Of a stretch of DNA of 64,000 nucleotides, positions 25,646-38,210 are shown one piece after another (the first letter of the stretch is position 1; every line of letters starts with the position of its first letter). Under the pieces are notes generated by a model. It made no database searches, was not told the DNA's origin, and worked only from the letters and a program-made list of their open reading frames with translations. The position numbers and the translations under genes were made by a program. Source of the stretch: Echinarachnius parma (lineage: Eukaryota > Echinodermata > Echinoidea > Clypeasteroida > Echinarachniidae); assembly GCA_037951105.1 (NCBI GenBank), contig JBAMJV010002997.1, positions 142,001-206,000 on the forward strand, read 5' to 3'.

Positions 25646-26699
25646 TGAGGGAGAATGGAGGAGGGAATTAAGGGAGACGGGGGAAAGAGGAAGAGGGGGA
25701 AAACAGGGGGGGGGGAGTGAGAAGAGAGGTGGGATAAATGAGGAGAGAGGGAGGGAGAGAAATGAGGTGAGAGGGAGGGGGGAATATGGAGAATGGAGTG
25801 GAGAATAGAGCAGAGAAGATGAGAAAAAGGATAGTCGATAGTGGCGAGAGAGGAGAGGGAAGGGGGCGGGGTGAAGAAGAATGTTCTCCCTGAACAAACA
25901 TTCTTCAACTACCCACACAAGCTGTGATGCTTACACAAGATTTAACATGCATTACATACATCCTCCTTGCAATTTACATTCATCTAGCAGAAGGCTGTTT
26001 GATCAAACATATTGTAGTTCATAGGAGGCTATCTGATTCAATAGGACGTTTAAATCCCCCTAAGGCAATTTTGTTTTGATATGTACATGAATCCTTTATA
26101 GATCACATCCAAGATATTTTGCTGAAAAGGAATTTGGGTTATTATTCCTTAACAAAATCATAATAAATTTGGTATAAACCAATTAAGGACTATTCCCTTA
26201 AATACTTGGGCTGGGGTGTATCCCTCTAGTGATGCATGATTTTCCTTAATTTGTAATTTAAACGCATCACATTTATAAATACTTAACATTCTTGATGTGC
26301 CTTAATAACACTGAAATTCAGCTAAAACCCGAGTAAATATGGTACAGTTTAGCACTTTGAAACATTAATAAGAAACTCCACATGAATGCTATCTGTAACT
26401 AAAGATGATTAGTACAGGCAAAACATTCGGTTGAAAAGGTCACGACAGGATTGGTGTAAATCAGTAAGGACTATAAATTCATCTAAACGCAACACAAGAC
26501 TGCCTCCAGACTGCTTCACTACACTACCGAGTGTAATTAAGCTGGATGGTTTTATGAACACTACATAGCAAAAACAAGTACATGAAATTCAGATTAAAAT
26601 GAATCAAATATACGTATTTCTTGGAATTGGGCTCCAAATAAATAAAACATACATTAGGAGACTCTATTAAGTTGACTCTACATGACAAACCCAGACTGC

Positions 26700-26779
26700 T
26701 TAACCCGTTGCTTACGGGAACCGGGTGGACTATGTACAAAGTCTATGGGGATTTTAGAATCTTGTAGTGAATGGGTTAA
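26700..26779 (+). mobile_element. TTAA-A element, full length
   Basis: 80 bases between TTAACCCGTTGCTTACGGG and AGTGAATGGGTTAA, core TGTACAAAGTCTATGGGG. Confidence 0.82.
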
Positions 26780-26999
26780 ATATAAAATTAATTGACTTGA
26801 ACAGATGTATTGATACGCTGTAGAACAAAAACATGTGCATAAAATCAAGTATAAAATCTATTTCAAGAATTTGCACTTCAAATAAGGTTATTTTTAAATG
26901 AAAGCAAAATAACTGGACCAAAAAATAATGTAGCAATTCAAAAAGAAGAAAATATAAACAAACCAAGTACAATTTATGTTGTTTTATAAACAAAGATAT

Positions 27000-27215
27000 A
27001 TGTGGGTGTGTGTCCATATGTGTGAATTTGTACTTGTCGTGCAAGTATTAGTTTGTTTATGTTTGTGTATTTGTGCATGTGTGTGTGCATGCTTGTGAAT
27101 GTGTACGCATGTTTGTGTGTGTGTGTGTGTGCATGTGTGTGTGTTAGTTTTAAGTTGGTCTATTTTTGCACATGTGTGTGCATGTTTGTTTGTTTGTATA
27201 TACATATGAGTGTGT
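27000..27215. repeat. TG-rich microsatellite-like tract
   Basis: Imperfect TG repeats with GCATGTGTGTGTG runs. Confidence 0.8.
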
Positions 27216-27311
27216 GTACCTCACGGAGGGGTAGCGGTAAATGGGTTCAGGTGGACAATATGATGGTGAATATGAATTATTTATTTTATCCGCACAAGAG
27301 GTATGGCTTTA

Positions 27312-27402
27312 TTAACCTGTTTGACTTCAATTTGATCTCGGTACCATACATCCTCTATAGAAACCAGTCCAAGAAATATGTGGCACCATCTCCAATGGGT
27401 TA
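27312..27402. mobile_element. TTAA-B element, diverged
   Basis: TTAACCTGTTTGACTTC at the left and CTCCAATGGGTTAA at the right, 91 bases, with ACATCCTCTATAGAAACCAG in the core. Confidence 0.6.
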
Positions 27403-27735
27403 ACGACACACTCTTGTCCAAACTCTTCTAGGTGATTTAGATTTCCAAACTCCTGAGGTGACAGCGAAATGTATCACTTGTGTTTACATAAGAGCAGCGC
27501 AAGCCATAAAAAAACACAGTGTAAACAGACCATCCAGTCATTGCTGTGTGGTAATTGTGTATGTACGTTAGGTGTGTGAGTGTGTATGATTGTAAGTATA
27601 TCTGAATAGGCTTTAAAGTGAGGATATATAGATCACAAAGAAAAAGTTCCCTAAACAACGAACCTCGAAAGATAGCATATAGTCCTCGAATATCGATCAT
27701 AGTTCCCTACTAGATTTTGCAATAACCACATATAG

Positions 27736-27815
27736 TTAACCCGTTCCCTTTGAGTTTCTGAAATCGCCATAGACTTTTTACACAACCCACCCGGTTCCTG
27801 TAGTCAAGGGGTTAA
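27736..27815 (-). mobile_element. TTAA-A element next to exon W4
   Basis: 80 bases from TTAACCCGTTCCCTTTGAG to GTAGTCAAGGGGTTAA. A further truncated copy seems to follow at 27817-27852 (ACCTGGTTTCTGTAGG). It lies 69 bases past the W4 donor. Confidence 0.8.
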
Positions 27816-27884
27816 CACAGGACCCACCTGGTTTCTGTAGGTGATGAGTTAAATAAATAAATATATTAGAGAATCAGTACTTAC

Positions 27885-27985
27885 ATATTTTTGAAGAGGT
27901 CCTCTATATCTGTCCTTGGACATAGCTTGTGATACAACTCATAGAACTTGTCGAAAGGGAAGTCCGCAGGATCAATTTCTTCATT
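27885..27985 (-). CDS. PLCB4: PLC-beta exon W4: EF-hand region, middle
   Basis: This 101-base exon has 33 codons plus two bases: [20 protein letters not shown] followed by [13 protein letters not shown] and a split isoleucine. The [11 protein letters not shown] motif is strongly conserved in PLCB4. Acceptor is TTTTTTCAG, with a long T tract, and the donor is AATAT/GTAAGT. A TTAA element (27736-27815) ends 69 bases past the donor in the downstream intron. At least three and probably four decayed acceptor-side copies lie upstream between 28086 and 28582. Confidence 0.95.
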
Positions 27986-28085
27986 CTGAAAAAATTTGAC
28001 AAATATAAACAAAATAGATTATAGAGCGATATATACTCTCAGTCTCAGTAAACAAAAAATTGAAACATGATCAATGGAAATTGAA

Positions 28086-28582
28086 GGACCTGCTTTTGTC
28101 AAAGAGGCATAGTCACAGACCTGATCATTTTCTTAATTCTGAAAAAAACAAAAACAAGAAAGACATTACAGAGATTAAAAATAAATGAATTAATAAAACA
28201 TAATTATACAGAAACGGAAGAATCTGATTGCAGGACTTCTCAAATTCCACAAAATCAATTTCTTCATTTTGAAATAAGACAAACAAATATAAAATAAAAT
28301 ATTAGTGAGATATTGTGAAAGCCCCCCAAAACCCACATATAATATGGAAATTAAGAGATCTTTCCTTGGACAGGCATGTGACAACTTGTCAAAAGGGACG
28401 TCTGTAGTATCATGTTTTTCAATCGGAAAAACGGACAAACAACCAAAATCTATTATCAAAGAGTTATTGCTTCGGGCCAAAAAACAAACAAACATGTAAT
28501 ATTGAAATTGATGGATCTCTCCTTTGACATTCTAATTATAGGACTGTTCAAAAGGGAGGCCTTTTGGATCAATGTCTACATT
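28086..28582 (-). pseudogene. Cluster of decayed acceptor-side copies of exon W4
   Basis: Four segments resemble the acceptor half of W4: about 28086-28139, 28231-28269, 28346-28424 and 28507-28582. On the plus strand they share motifs like CCTTGGACA, CTTGTCAAAAGGGA, GGATCAAT and TTCATTCTGAAAA with the real exon. Each has substitutions and length changes that break the frame, and the CPRTDIEDL segment is not maintained. Spacing is roughly 90 to 155 bases. The first and second are weakest. Confidence 0.6.
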
Positions 28583-28924
28583 CTGAAAATGTAAACAACA
28601 AGTAATAATGTAAAAGCCTCAGACAAAATAATATAACGTAAGACAAATTGTCTTAACCATGCTATCATACGCTGGATGTCACCCCGTTAATACTATCTAA
28701 TAAAGACACTCAGTTAAAACCACGTTATTTCTATTTGTCTGAAGTCATGATAAAAAAAAAATTAAAAATATTAAAATTGGTATTAAAATAATATTCAACA
28801 TTCCAGAAAGAAAACCTTCTATTCATGGCAACTACAAATTACGTTAGGATTTTGAATGTGCCATTAGTGTGTTTACAGTGGCATCTTCAATAATTATTGA
28901 TTTGCTTACTTGAATTTCTCCTAA

Positions 28925-29696
28925 GGGCCATTCTTGGTCACGTGTGTGACCCAAAACATGACAAATTTTGAAATGGGATGCTTATATTTCAGTAAGTATG
29001 AGACTATAATGATTTTTACTTCATATGTGACTTGAATATGTTGTAGTCTTTCAAACTTAACACAAAAGATTTTATAAGGATCACGTAACTCAATGTCAGA
29101 GGTCAAATGGCATGGGTCACGTGTGTGACTTCGCACGGAGCGCTTTTTTCATAACTAAATTTCATTTGGAAAATTCTTTAAAATATGAATAGCTATAATG
29201 TTCATCTTATTACCAGAGAAGTACTATACATTTGTAAGTACAACAATAGCAATGAATGAGAATTATATCAAACCGTTGTTTTTTATAGTACTTAATTATG
29301 TGGCAACGTCTGGTCACGTGTGTGACATTTTGGGGTGGTCACGTACGTGTGTGACATGTACAATATGAATGGGAAAATGGGAATTTTATAATATCGGGTT
29401 TAGAAAAAAATGAAAGGTTGAATTTTTACAAAGTTGGTATCAACCTGTACAGGAAAGTGAGAAGAATGAGCTTGCTAATTATCCTTTTGATATCTTGATT
29501 ATTTTCTGAATTATGATTATTAGAAAAATATAGAAATATGTAAATTTATGCAAATGAGTAAAAAAGTTTCATTTTAAACTTCAAATCATGTATTTCATGA
29601 AACTTTACACATGGATCATTCCAAAAATGGAACAAAACTACAGAAAAATAAAACTTCAATTTTTCCGAAAAAGTTTCACTTTTCAAAGAATGGCCC
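28925..29696. mobile_element. GGGC-ended non-autonomous element with 4-bp target duplication (copy 1)
   Basis: The 772-base element starts GGGCCATTCTT and ends AAGAATGGCCC, flanked by CTAA on both sides (28921-28924 and 29697-29700). It carries four copies of a motif like GGTCACGTGTGTGAC (28936, 29115, 29311 and a variant at 29338). No coding capacity is visible. The superfamily is unknown to me. Confidence 0.72.
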
Positions 29697-29782
29697 CTAA
29701 ACAGAAGCAGTTGTCTCTACTTTAACTAACCCATTAACTACGGAAACCTGGAAGAACAGTGCATACAAATATTTATGATACC

Positions 29783-30737
29783 CAATGCTCGAAATTAGCA
29801 TAGGCCCGATGGCCCGGGGCCACCAAAAATTGCTGTCGGGCCAGTAAAAAACTCATATTTCAAAGTTTGGTGGCCCGATCGGGCCAGCAAAAAAATAAAA
29901 ATAAAATTAAAAAAAATAAATAAAAAAATAAAATAAAAAATTTTTTTTTTTAAATACCCTGTACTCATGTTTAGTCCTGTCTATGGCATGACAAGAGCTT
30001 GCTTTTAAATGTAGCATTCAGCAACTTATACCCTTTTCTCACATACAAAATATTGGTTAGTTAAAAAGTTGCAAGTAAATTGAGCAAGTAACACTGCTGC
30101 TAATGAATATTCATACATTCTTGAGCAGCAGTACTCATTTTCTAACCAGTTATAAAAAAAAAGTTTCATATTGAAAATCGTTGTTAGTAATTTCATATTT
30201 TGCATATTTTGCATATCTAATGAGCATCATGAATATTCATATAATATATGCTGCTCATGAATATTCATATATTACTACTATATATCACAATTTTAAAATA
30301 TGTCTTTTGTCTAAGGTGTTCAGACAACACTGCACAGAATTTTAAGGTCAAATTGAATTTTCTCCTTTTCTACCATTTTTGTTTTGTCACCTAGACCCTG
30401 ACTATGTATGACTGGAAGTGAAATTGTCACTCGTGTGTATTCAATCGCTGTGATTTTTTGATGAAGACAATGAATAAAAAGACATGACACACACACATTC
30501 ATCCTAATTCATGTTTATTTAATTCATCTTACAATGAAACAAAGGGGAATGAAAAATTTAAAAAGTATTGCCTAGTACCCTAAAACTATTCATATGGTTA
30601 TTGTATTCATTTTACTTTTGTTTTTCCTTATTTTTTTCGGGCCAGTAGTTTTTGGTTTCGGGCCACCAAATTTGGAAAAATACTAATTTTACTGGCCCGA
30701 CCGGGCCACCAGCAAAAAAAGTTAATTTCGAGCATTG
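29783..30737. mobile_element. hAT-like non-autonomous element
   Basis: It starts CAATGCTCGAAATTAGC and ends TTAATTTCGAGCATTG, and is flanked by TGATACC on both sides (29776-29782 and 30738-30744). Subterminal parts share GGGCCACCA and GGGCCAGTA motifs in opposite orientation. A 7-8 bp duplication and CA..TG-type ends suggest hAT; no transposase is visible. Confidence 0.65.
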
Positions 30738-30812
30738 TGATACCCATTCACTATGGGAACCTGGTGTTCCATGCATTACTCTATGGGAAATGCGATATCT
30801 CATAGGCAAGGA

Positions 30813-30899
30813 GTCAAGTTGGTTTGATTTTCAATAGAACACATATTCTCCACAGACCTAAGCCTAAGTATTTTTCAAGACCGATCCTGAATTGGTTAA
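30813..30899. mobile_element. TTAA-B element, left end eroded
   Basis: CACATATTCTCCACAGACC and GACCGATCCTGAATTGGTTAA match the family; the left terminus is not clear. Confidence 0.5.
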
Positions 30900-32040
30900 C
30901 TTTATCCAGGATGGGAAAACTACGGGCAACAATAACAAATAATAATACGGCAAAATTACTCTATGATCTGCTCATGTTTTTCAAATAAGCAAATTTTACT
31001 TCCATTATTATATTATAACAAATGACATTCGGACATGAACAGGGTATATTTTCTTTTATTTAATCCATTAATGGTGAAAGGATTGCTCATTTTATTGACT
31101 TCTGTTGAAATTAAAATGTTTTTAAAAATGCAAAAAATTCAAACATTTCAACAACAACAAATACACTGTTATCTGCACTGCCGATTTAAAAGCCTCCTTG
31201 AATTGACAATTCAGATTTATTCAATTGCAGCTTTTAAATGAAATCTTGAGTTATTCAAAAGTGTCCTGACTCATGATTGTCTCTCTTTTGCACACTTAAC
31301 ATTAAATATGTCTTCATAGAAAATTTAAAAAAATTTGGGTAAAGTAATTTGGTCTTTGTGAAATAATGTGAATCATCATCAGACTTTCAAATGTATTACA
31401 CTGTCCCACATATCCATATCTATGAATGCACTTTCAGATTCCCCGTATCGGGTTCCTCGTCCATCATTCCCAATCTTTATCTTCATTGACGAGTCAATAT
31501 TGATTCCATGATTTGTTCATCTTCTATCACATTTTGCTTTCCTAAGAGACACAACTATGTCCCTCAATTACTTATCTTCTGTTATCATGCAGCATAGTAC
31601 CAACTGCAATCACACCCCAAGAAAATAGCACTAAATGAAACTGTTTTGGTAGCTTCAGGTGTGTTTTTTTTCTAAACAGGAAGAACACTACTAAGAAGGC
31701 TGCAAATTTGGACTTTGTTTAAAATGTTGATTTTTAGTTTTGCATACACTGATGTAGACATGTTACAATTTGTGTTACTTATTTTGTTAAGAGGAGAAAA
31801 TAGTTGCTCAATATAAACATGCAGTAACAGCTTTCTTTCTGAATGTCATAAATCATTCATATCTTTTACCTTCAATAATATTCATCTTCTTTTTTCCATT
31901 GTTCAAACTTTTGTCCCGTTTACCAAACCAGGGTCTTTGAAAAGGGTCTTTGAAAATCAGCACTCAAAGCACAAAAAAGGTAAATGTGACGTCATCATCT
32001 CTCAGTCCAGAAATTTAGAGTGACAAACGAAGTCTATATT

Positions 32041-32081
32041 ATGCATTTGGGGGGGGGGGGGGGGGGGGGGGGAGGGGGGCG
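32041..32081. repeat. Very long poly-G tract
   Basis: About 30 consecutive G, with one A, between ATGCATTTG and CGATGATG. Confidence 0.9.
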
Positions 32082-32588
32082 ATGATGTTCCTACAAGCAA
32101 GCAGGGCTGTTTAAATGTCATCCTCCTTATCATCAATAGCTGAACGTCCTCGCCTCATTATCAACACACACACGAGGCCGTTTAAATGTCAATTTAACTG
32201 CATTTAACACTCACAACTGACTGTATAAACACCATCCTTCACCATACCTTCACAGAGGGCCCCTTAGATGTCCTTTTTAACATACACAACACTCACAGGA
32301 GTCCAAATTAACGTTCATCCCTCACTTCTCATTCCTACACAACAGCTTTTTTTCTACACCATTGTTCCTACATTTAACACTCACAAAGTACACAATCTAT
32401 TACCTTTTATTTATGAGAATATTATTTTTAGGTGTCTGTTCCCATTAAGTGCCACCCATCACCATAAGTACACAAGAGCTCAGTTTATATAATCTTCCAT
32501 ACATTCAAAGCTCCCAATACATATTTTAATGTCATATTGTCACCTTCACAGCAAAATGGCCTTTTTGGTATCATTTCCCCTACATTAA

Positions 32589-33407
32589 AGGCCTGGTCAC
32601 ATCTGACCGGATTGCGTAAACGTATGCCAAACGTATAGAAAATATGCGAAATAAAATCATTTGGTGACGAACGTAATCTCCATTGTTGCTCGAAGAACGG
32701 ATATGAAACGGATTTAACAAAAACGTACAAAAACGCACGATTACCAGACATCACCGTATGAGCAACGGACAACACCGTACGAGTAACTTACAAGAACCGG
32801 TCAAAACGAAAGTGGAACGTATAAGAAACTGACAAAACGTTCTTCGAACGTATTTATTAGCCCGGTCATATCTGATCAGATTGCGAAAACGTACGCCAAA
32901 CGAACAGCAAAATTGTCAATCCGTTCGTCTCCGTTTCTCTCCGTTCGTATACGTTTCTTGTCCTTTTCTTGTTCGGTGTATACGTTCCTTGTACGGCGAT
33001 GTCTGTTCAATCCGTTTGAAAGTTTTGTGAGTTTTGTGCATGCACAAAACTTGAAACGGACACCACCGAATACAGTCGTCCGCTGGTCGTACGTTTGTTG
33101 TGCGCTGTGCATCCGTTTTGTTCGGAACTCGTCCTGTACTTGTCAGTTCATATCCGTTGATGTCCGGTGGACCGGAAAACTAACGGATAACGAACAAAAC
33201 GGATGCACAGCGTACAACAAACGTACGACCAACGGACGACTGTATTCGGTGGTGTCCGTTTCAAGTTCAAACGGATAGAACAGACATCGCCGTACAAGGA
33301 ACGTATTCACCGAACAAGAAAAGGACAAGAAACGTATACGAACGGATTGACAATTTTGCTGTTCGTTTGGCATACGTTTACTCAATCCGGTCAGATGTGA
33401 CCGAGCC
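32589..33407. mobile_element. Large foldback element with TTAA flanks
   Basis: It is bounded by TTAA (32585-32588 and 33408-33411). Ends are AGGCCTGGTCACATCTGACC and GGTCAGATGTGACCGAGCC. The inner part is a long inverted repeat: arm 32861-33125 pairs with 33191-33407 around a loop of about 65 bases. 32589-32860 looks like a second, partial left arm. Confidence 0.78.
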
Positions 33408-33845
33408 TTAAATGCCGAGTACTGCTCACAAAGCCCTTTAAAACGCTATACAATATATTATAGGCATGCAGAAGATGTATCTTTAACGTCATATTTTGTA
33501 CATGCAACACTCACAATGGAAAAAACATTGATAAAGCACTTTATAACCATTCTGACCATTGAAAGAAAAGGTGCCCTTTTAGACGTCATGTTCTCTGCAT
33601 GCAACACTTTCAATGCACTTTAACCAATTGGACACTGAGTACATTTTGGCATTCATACACACACACTTCTCCCATAGATAATCACACTTCAGCAAATGCT
33701 ACATTTTGTATCACACACTCAGTCACCAAAATCAAAAAGTTTGACATAATATCCATTCTCCAACAATGTACAAAGGGCCTCTTACATCATTCCCATTGCA
33801 TTCAAATGCTAACAATTCACTTTTAACGTCATTCTCACCATCACT

Positions 33846-33925
33846 TTAACCCGTTTGCTTCGAGTTTCTGAATTCCCCATAGACATTATACACAACCCAC
33901 TTGGTTCCCGTAGTCAAGGGGTTAA
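33846..33925 (-). mobile_element. TTAA-A element, full length
   Basis: 80 bases from TTAACCCGTTTGCTTCG to GTAGTCAAGGGGTTAA. Confidence 0.8.
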
Positions 33926-34380
33926 ACAGCCTTTTCACATCATTTCCCTTCCATTCAAACACCCACAGCATTTTGAACGTCACTCTATGTAGAGCCCATA
34001 TGAACTTCACGTTCCCTACATGCAAAGCTCACAATAAACTTAAACTCAGTGGACGCAATTTTATTCTGCCAAGACGTGTACATGTATATCCCAAAGACAT
34101 ACGGTACACCAGATATACATTTTGCATCAGAGTTCCCATAGCCAATGGGTTAAACATTATTCGCTCATCATCGCTATGAAAGATGCTCCTTGCACGTCAT
34201 CTTCCCTTCATTCAAACACTGACAAAGCACTTCAAACGGCATCCCTCACAATGAGCCCTCTTTATAGACATCGAGCCTTCTTCATGCAAAACTCACAATG
34301 CATTTTTACAATTTTGGCGCTGATTTTATCTTGATACTTATTTTCAATACTTGGGCTGTGATTGATGAAACGTAAATATT

Positions 34381-34459
34381 CTAACCATTACCTTTGAGAT
34401 GGTGAAATCCCCATAGACTTTGTTCATAGCCCACCCGGTTCTCGTAGGCAATGGGTTAA
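34381..34459 (-). mobile_element. TTAA-A element
   Basis: CTAACCATTACCTTTGAG to GTAGGCAATGGGTTAA; the left TTAA has one substitution. Confidence 0.7.
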
Positions 34460-35184
34460 CAAAATCACATCCTCTTGATAAGCTCAATGTATTTTGCTCT
34501 TTACCATCACACTTGAAACACTTACAACGTCATTCCCCAAGGACACTTCTAATAGGGGATTTTCCCCAATCAAGATTGTCAGCACTGATATCTCGAGACT
34601 CATCCTTTGCTACTCATTAAGATAGAAAACTTTGTCAGATGTTTGTCTGTCTTCCTTAAAGGGATATATAGTAACTTTGTTGAAAGTGTGCAAACAAATG
34701 ATGAATGGTTGATAAAAATTTGTATTTTTGTGATCTGATATTATTATTTATTTTATTTTTTTGGATGGGGGGGGGGGGGATATTTTAATTTCTCTATATA
34801 AACCAGATGCAACATGACAAGAAATAAAAGAATCACATTAAATACTTGACCTGACCATTTGCTGATCAATCAAGAGAAACATTTATCTTCCCTAAACTGC
34901 ATTTTCAAATGTGTTTTGAGGGCTTATCTTTTGTGTAAAAACTGAAGCATATTTTCATATGTGGTTAGTATCGCCAAATACATATTTTTTGACATGCATA
35001 TTAGCTCAAATACACCTTTCTTGAAAGATAGTACGCACATAATAATAATTATTATACTCATAATGATAATAATAATATTATTATATTACTTCTATTTAAC
35101 ACAGAGCCATTTTGATACTAATATAATCTTCCCACGTTAACTAACCCTAGGTTCCCATGTTCCAGAAAAACAGCCTCACATATT

Positions 35185-35490
35185 TCACCCTAGTTGACCT
35201 CAGAACAGCGGAACTGCTTCCTGTGTCAAACGGCAAAAAGCAACTGCACAGAAACAATGCCTTCATATCTACTCTAGACAAGGGGATAAACAGGACATCC
35301 CTAGGTAGACACCTATTTTGATCATGTATGTTTCTATACACATTTCCATATGCCATGCTCAAAATTAGCACCTAACCGCTGCGCCCTAGTTGACCTCCAA
35401 ACAGCAGAACTGCTTCCTGTGTCAAACAGCAAAAAGCAACTGCACAGAAACAGTCCCTTTATATCTACTCTAGACAAGGGGATAAACAGG
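35185..35490. repeat. Tandem duplication, about 195-base unit
   Basis: Two copies of CCCTAGTTGACCTC, ACTGCTTCCTGTGTCAAAC and CTCTAGACAAGGGGATAAAC. Confidence 0.85.
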
Positions 35491-37129
35491 TAAATAATGA
35501 ATCAAAATAATGGTGCCTACTAACATGTACATGTATATAGCGCACGTTCCATCTTTCAACGCTTGCGGCGCATCACTATTATAGCACTTGGATAACCCTA
35601 GACAAATATTTTGATCATGCTTCTTCACACATATCTATATATCCATATCCTCTGGCCTGGGGCCACTAAAAATTAGCTTTGGGTCACTAAAATTTTTCCA
35701 AATTTTACTTTCCCCAATGGGCAACCATAAAAAACAGGATTGTTTTTTCTTTGTTTAGTGCCACCAGATTCAGGTTCAGAGCGAGTACAATTTGAGAAAT
35801 CTTGATTTTACCTGCCTGTCTGGGCCACAAGGTAATTTCTAGCATTACCATTTATATGCATACAGAAAATGCAGGTTCTATTTAAAAGCTCATTGAAATG
35901 CTGAATCTCCCTGGCCAGCGTTGATTAACAGCTGTAACGAATCCGATATTTGCACATTTACGGCGCACCTTTAAAGCCATTGAGATGAGGATCTATTAAA
36001 GAAGCTGCCTCATTAGCAGATAGTCTTTATCAGGGATGCACACATCTCCGTTACCATGGCAATCCCTCAATTAGGTGATGCGAGTGCAAGTGAGGGCTGT
36101 GGATGTCACCTAAGTGCAATCTATATTGAGACCACCTAGGCTAGCTCTTCTTGCATATACTCTTTATTTGGGTTAAGTGCGCTTTCCTGCCGTTTTCTAG
36201 GCTTTTTTCGTTTAGGCGCAAGTAGAGCAGAAATCTCATAGATGAGATGCTTGATCCACAGCGACATAATCAAGTCAATAATAATCTACTTAAAAGTTTC
36301 AAATGCAGTGCCTGTCAACTGAAATAAATATTTGTAATGTATCAAAACCACATTTATTTTGATATGAAACATTTTCAGGTTTACTTTTGTGTGCTATTAC
36401 GTGTATGAGTGTGTATTTATATGTGTGTGTGTGTGTGTGTATGTGTGCAAGCATACAGTATGTTTCTGTCTGTTGTTCCATTAGTCTGGTTATTTTTTGT
36501 TTTTTTGTTTCCTTACTTTTCTTTTGTACTTAAATGTTTTTATCCATTCTATCATTATCCCACTTCTCACCCTCCTTTTCTCTTGCTTCATTTTTCTATT
36601 TTTGTTTTGTTTTATGTTTCAAAAGTGGTCCTTCTTACTTTCTTGTTCCCTTTCTCTATTGGTTATTCACCATGTCAAAATTCTGCCTCCTTTTCGCTGT
36701 GTTATCTTCTGTCATATCATATAGTAACAAAACAATACTTTAAGAAGTGAAAAGTAACAAACTAACCACAATGGGTGATATTCTACTAAATGTATCAACT
36801 TAGGCTTGGACTAACGGTACAATCCACACTTTAGTCAACACCTCAGATTAGTTAAACCTGCAAACTTATCACTTTAGGCTTGCTTAAAGTCATAAACAGG
36901 CCTACCGGAATAAAACATTTTAGTCCGGACTAAAGTTTTCCACTTAGTCAGGGGTTAGTCGACACTTAGTTTGCAATTTAGGCCGGACTAATTTAGCAGA
37001 ATACTGGCCAATGGGAATAGCATGTCAGGTGTACCTTGTGATATATATCATGCGTCATTCTTTCATTTTGAATTGAAACATTGTATAAACAAATACTAAC
37101 AATAAATGTGTGGGAGAGGTCTATCTATA

Positions 37130-38210
37130 CCCAGAAGGTCAAATGACGCCTGAAATATCACAATTAGAAGTAAATCAGGGACGAATGTCATAGCAAAAGT
37201 AAGATTATATCAACATTCGCAGAAATATATAGCCCAAAGGAAATACCTCAATTGTAACACTATATCATTCATGTACGTAAATAACCAGCCCAAAGTTCCT
37301 AGGATATGACATTGTAAGATTCGTGTGGAAAGTCAGAAGTGAATTTCCCTTGTGAATTGTGGCTTTGTAAACCAGCATGAAATGCCTCATTTGTAACACT
37401 ATAACAATCATGTAATTAACAAGCCAGAACATCATGGATGTGATCATATAACATTGTAATATTCATGTCTGTAGCCTGAATAATTCACCTTGAATATGGC
37501 TTTATAAACCATCAAACACAAAACAATCATGTAAATAACCAGCCAGAAATGCATTTGATGTAACATTTTATCATGTTTTAAAAGACTGAAGAAATTCCTC
37601 TTGCATGTGGCTTTAAGAAACAACAACAAATGCATCCTGTGTAACACTTTATATCATGCATGTAAATAACCAGACACAAATTCCTAGGAAATATCACTGT
37701 AACATTCATGTGAATAGTCAGAAGCAAATTCCCTGAATAGCCGGTCTCACACACAATTATCTAGATAACAGTTATCTAGATAATTCATCTACGTATGTGA
37801 CAGACATGCTACAAATTATCTACATTATTCGATTATCTGGATAACTGGCCCCTGTGTGACGCTGACTAATGTGGCTTTGTAAACCAGCCATAAATGCCTC
37901 ATTTGTAACACTATAACAATCCTGTAAATACCAGCCATAAATGACTTGGATTTTGACATTGCATCATTCCTGGCAATATAGCAGAGCTACCAACATTGAA
38001 ATTCAACAAACAGGAAGATTTGGGGAAATTTCATTGGAAATCAGGGAGATATCTATCAAATGCCGAATGACACTAATCTGTCAATAATCAGAGAGATTGG
38101 CCGATGGGATGAAATCTGATGCAGTAATCTTGGTCTATTTTCAGGGAGTCTGCTGTGAAATCAGGGAGACATAATGTATGGCAGCTCTGATATTAGCCTG
38201 CTGAAAATTC
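37130..38210. repeat. Tandem array, about 120-base unit
   Basis: Units share GTGGCTTTGTAAACCAGC, AAATGCCTCATTTGTAACAC and CATGTAAATAACCAGCC. Six or more are visible; one is split by a small foldback. Confidence 0.75.
37741..37863. mobile_element. Small foldback inserted in a tandem array
   Basis: The segment contains paired motifs CACACA..ATTATCTAGATAAC and GTTATCTAGATAAT, and a right end GATTATCTGGATAACTGG..CTGTGTGAC. It interrupts a unit of the 120-base array where other units are continuous. Confidence 0.6.

Larger units (their letters stand above)
17075..27884 (-). other. Intron between W4 and W5
   Basis: It contains W5 acceptor-side copies, arrays at 18410-18850, 20800-22560 (with a CTTTGTCTTTCTAG array inside), 24460-25070 and a 28-base minisatellite at 25388-25645. 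Elements lie at 19660-19992, 22697-22918, 23168-23549, 26700-26779, 27312-27402 and 27736-27815. A TG-rich tract is at 27000-27215. Nothing is recognised in 18850-19640, 20000-20330 and 25650-26690 apart from purine-rich tracts and a possible degenerate TTAA-B element near 26178. Confidence 0.8.
32150..34600. repeat. Diverged short-unit array with foldback and TTAA insertions
   Basis: A loosely repeated pattern of about 60-100 bases (CATTCAAACACTCACAA, GCACTTTAAACGTCAT, CTTCACC) is seen on both sides of the large foldback. Homology between units is low, so the array call is tentative. Confidence 0.5.

Noticed and set aside
25567-25918. Pro/Ser/Leu-rich frames of 77-113 codons
   Set aside because: Translation of the 28-base minisatellite and the adjoining purine tract.
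32876-33385. Frames of 65-121 codons on both strands
   Set aside because: They mirror each other because the region is a long inverted repeat; no family resemblance.
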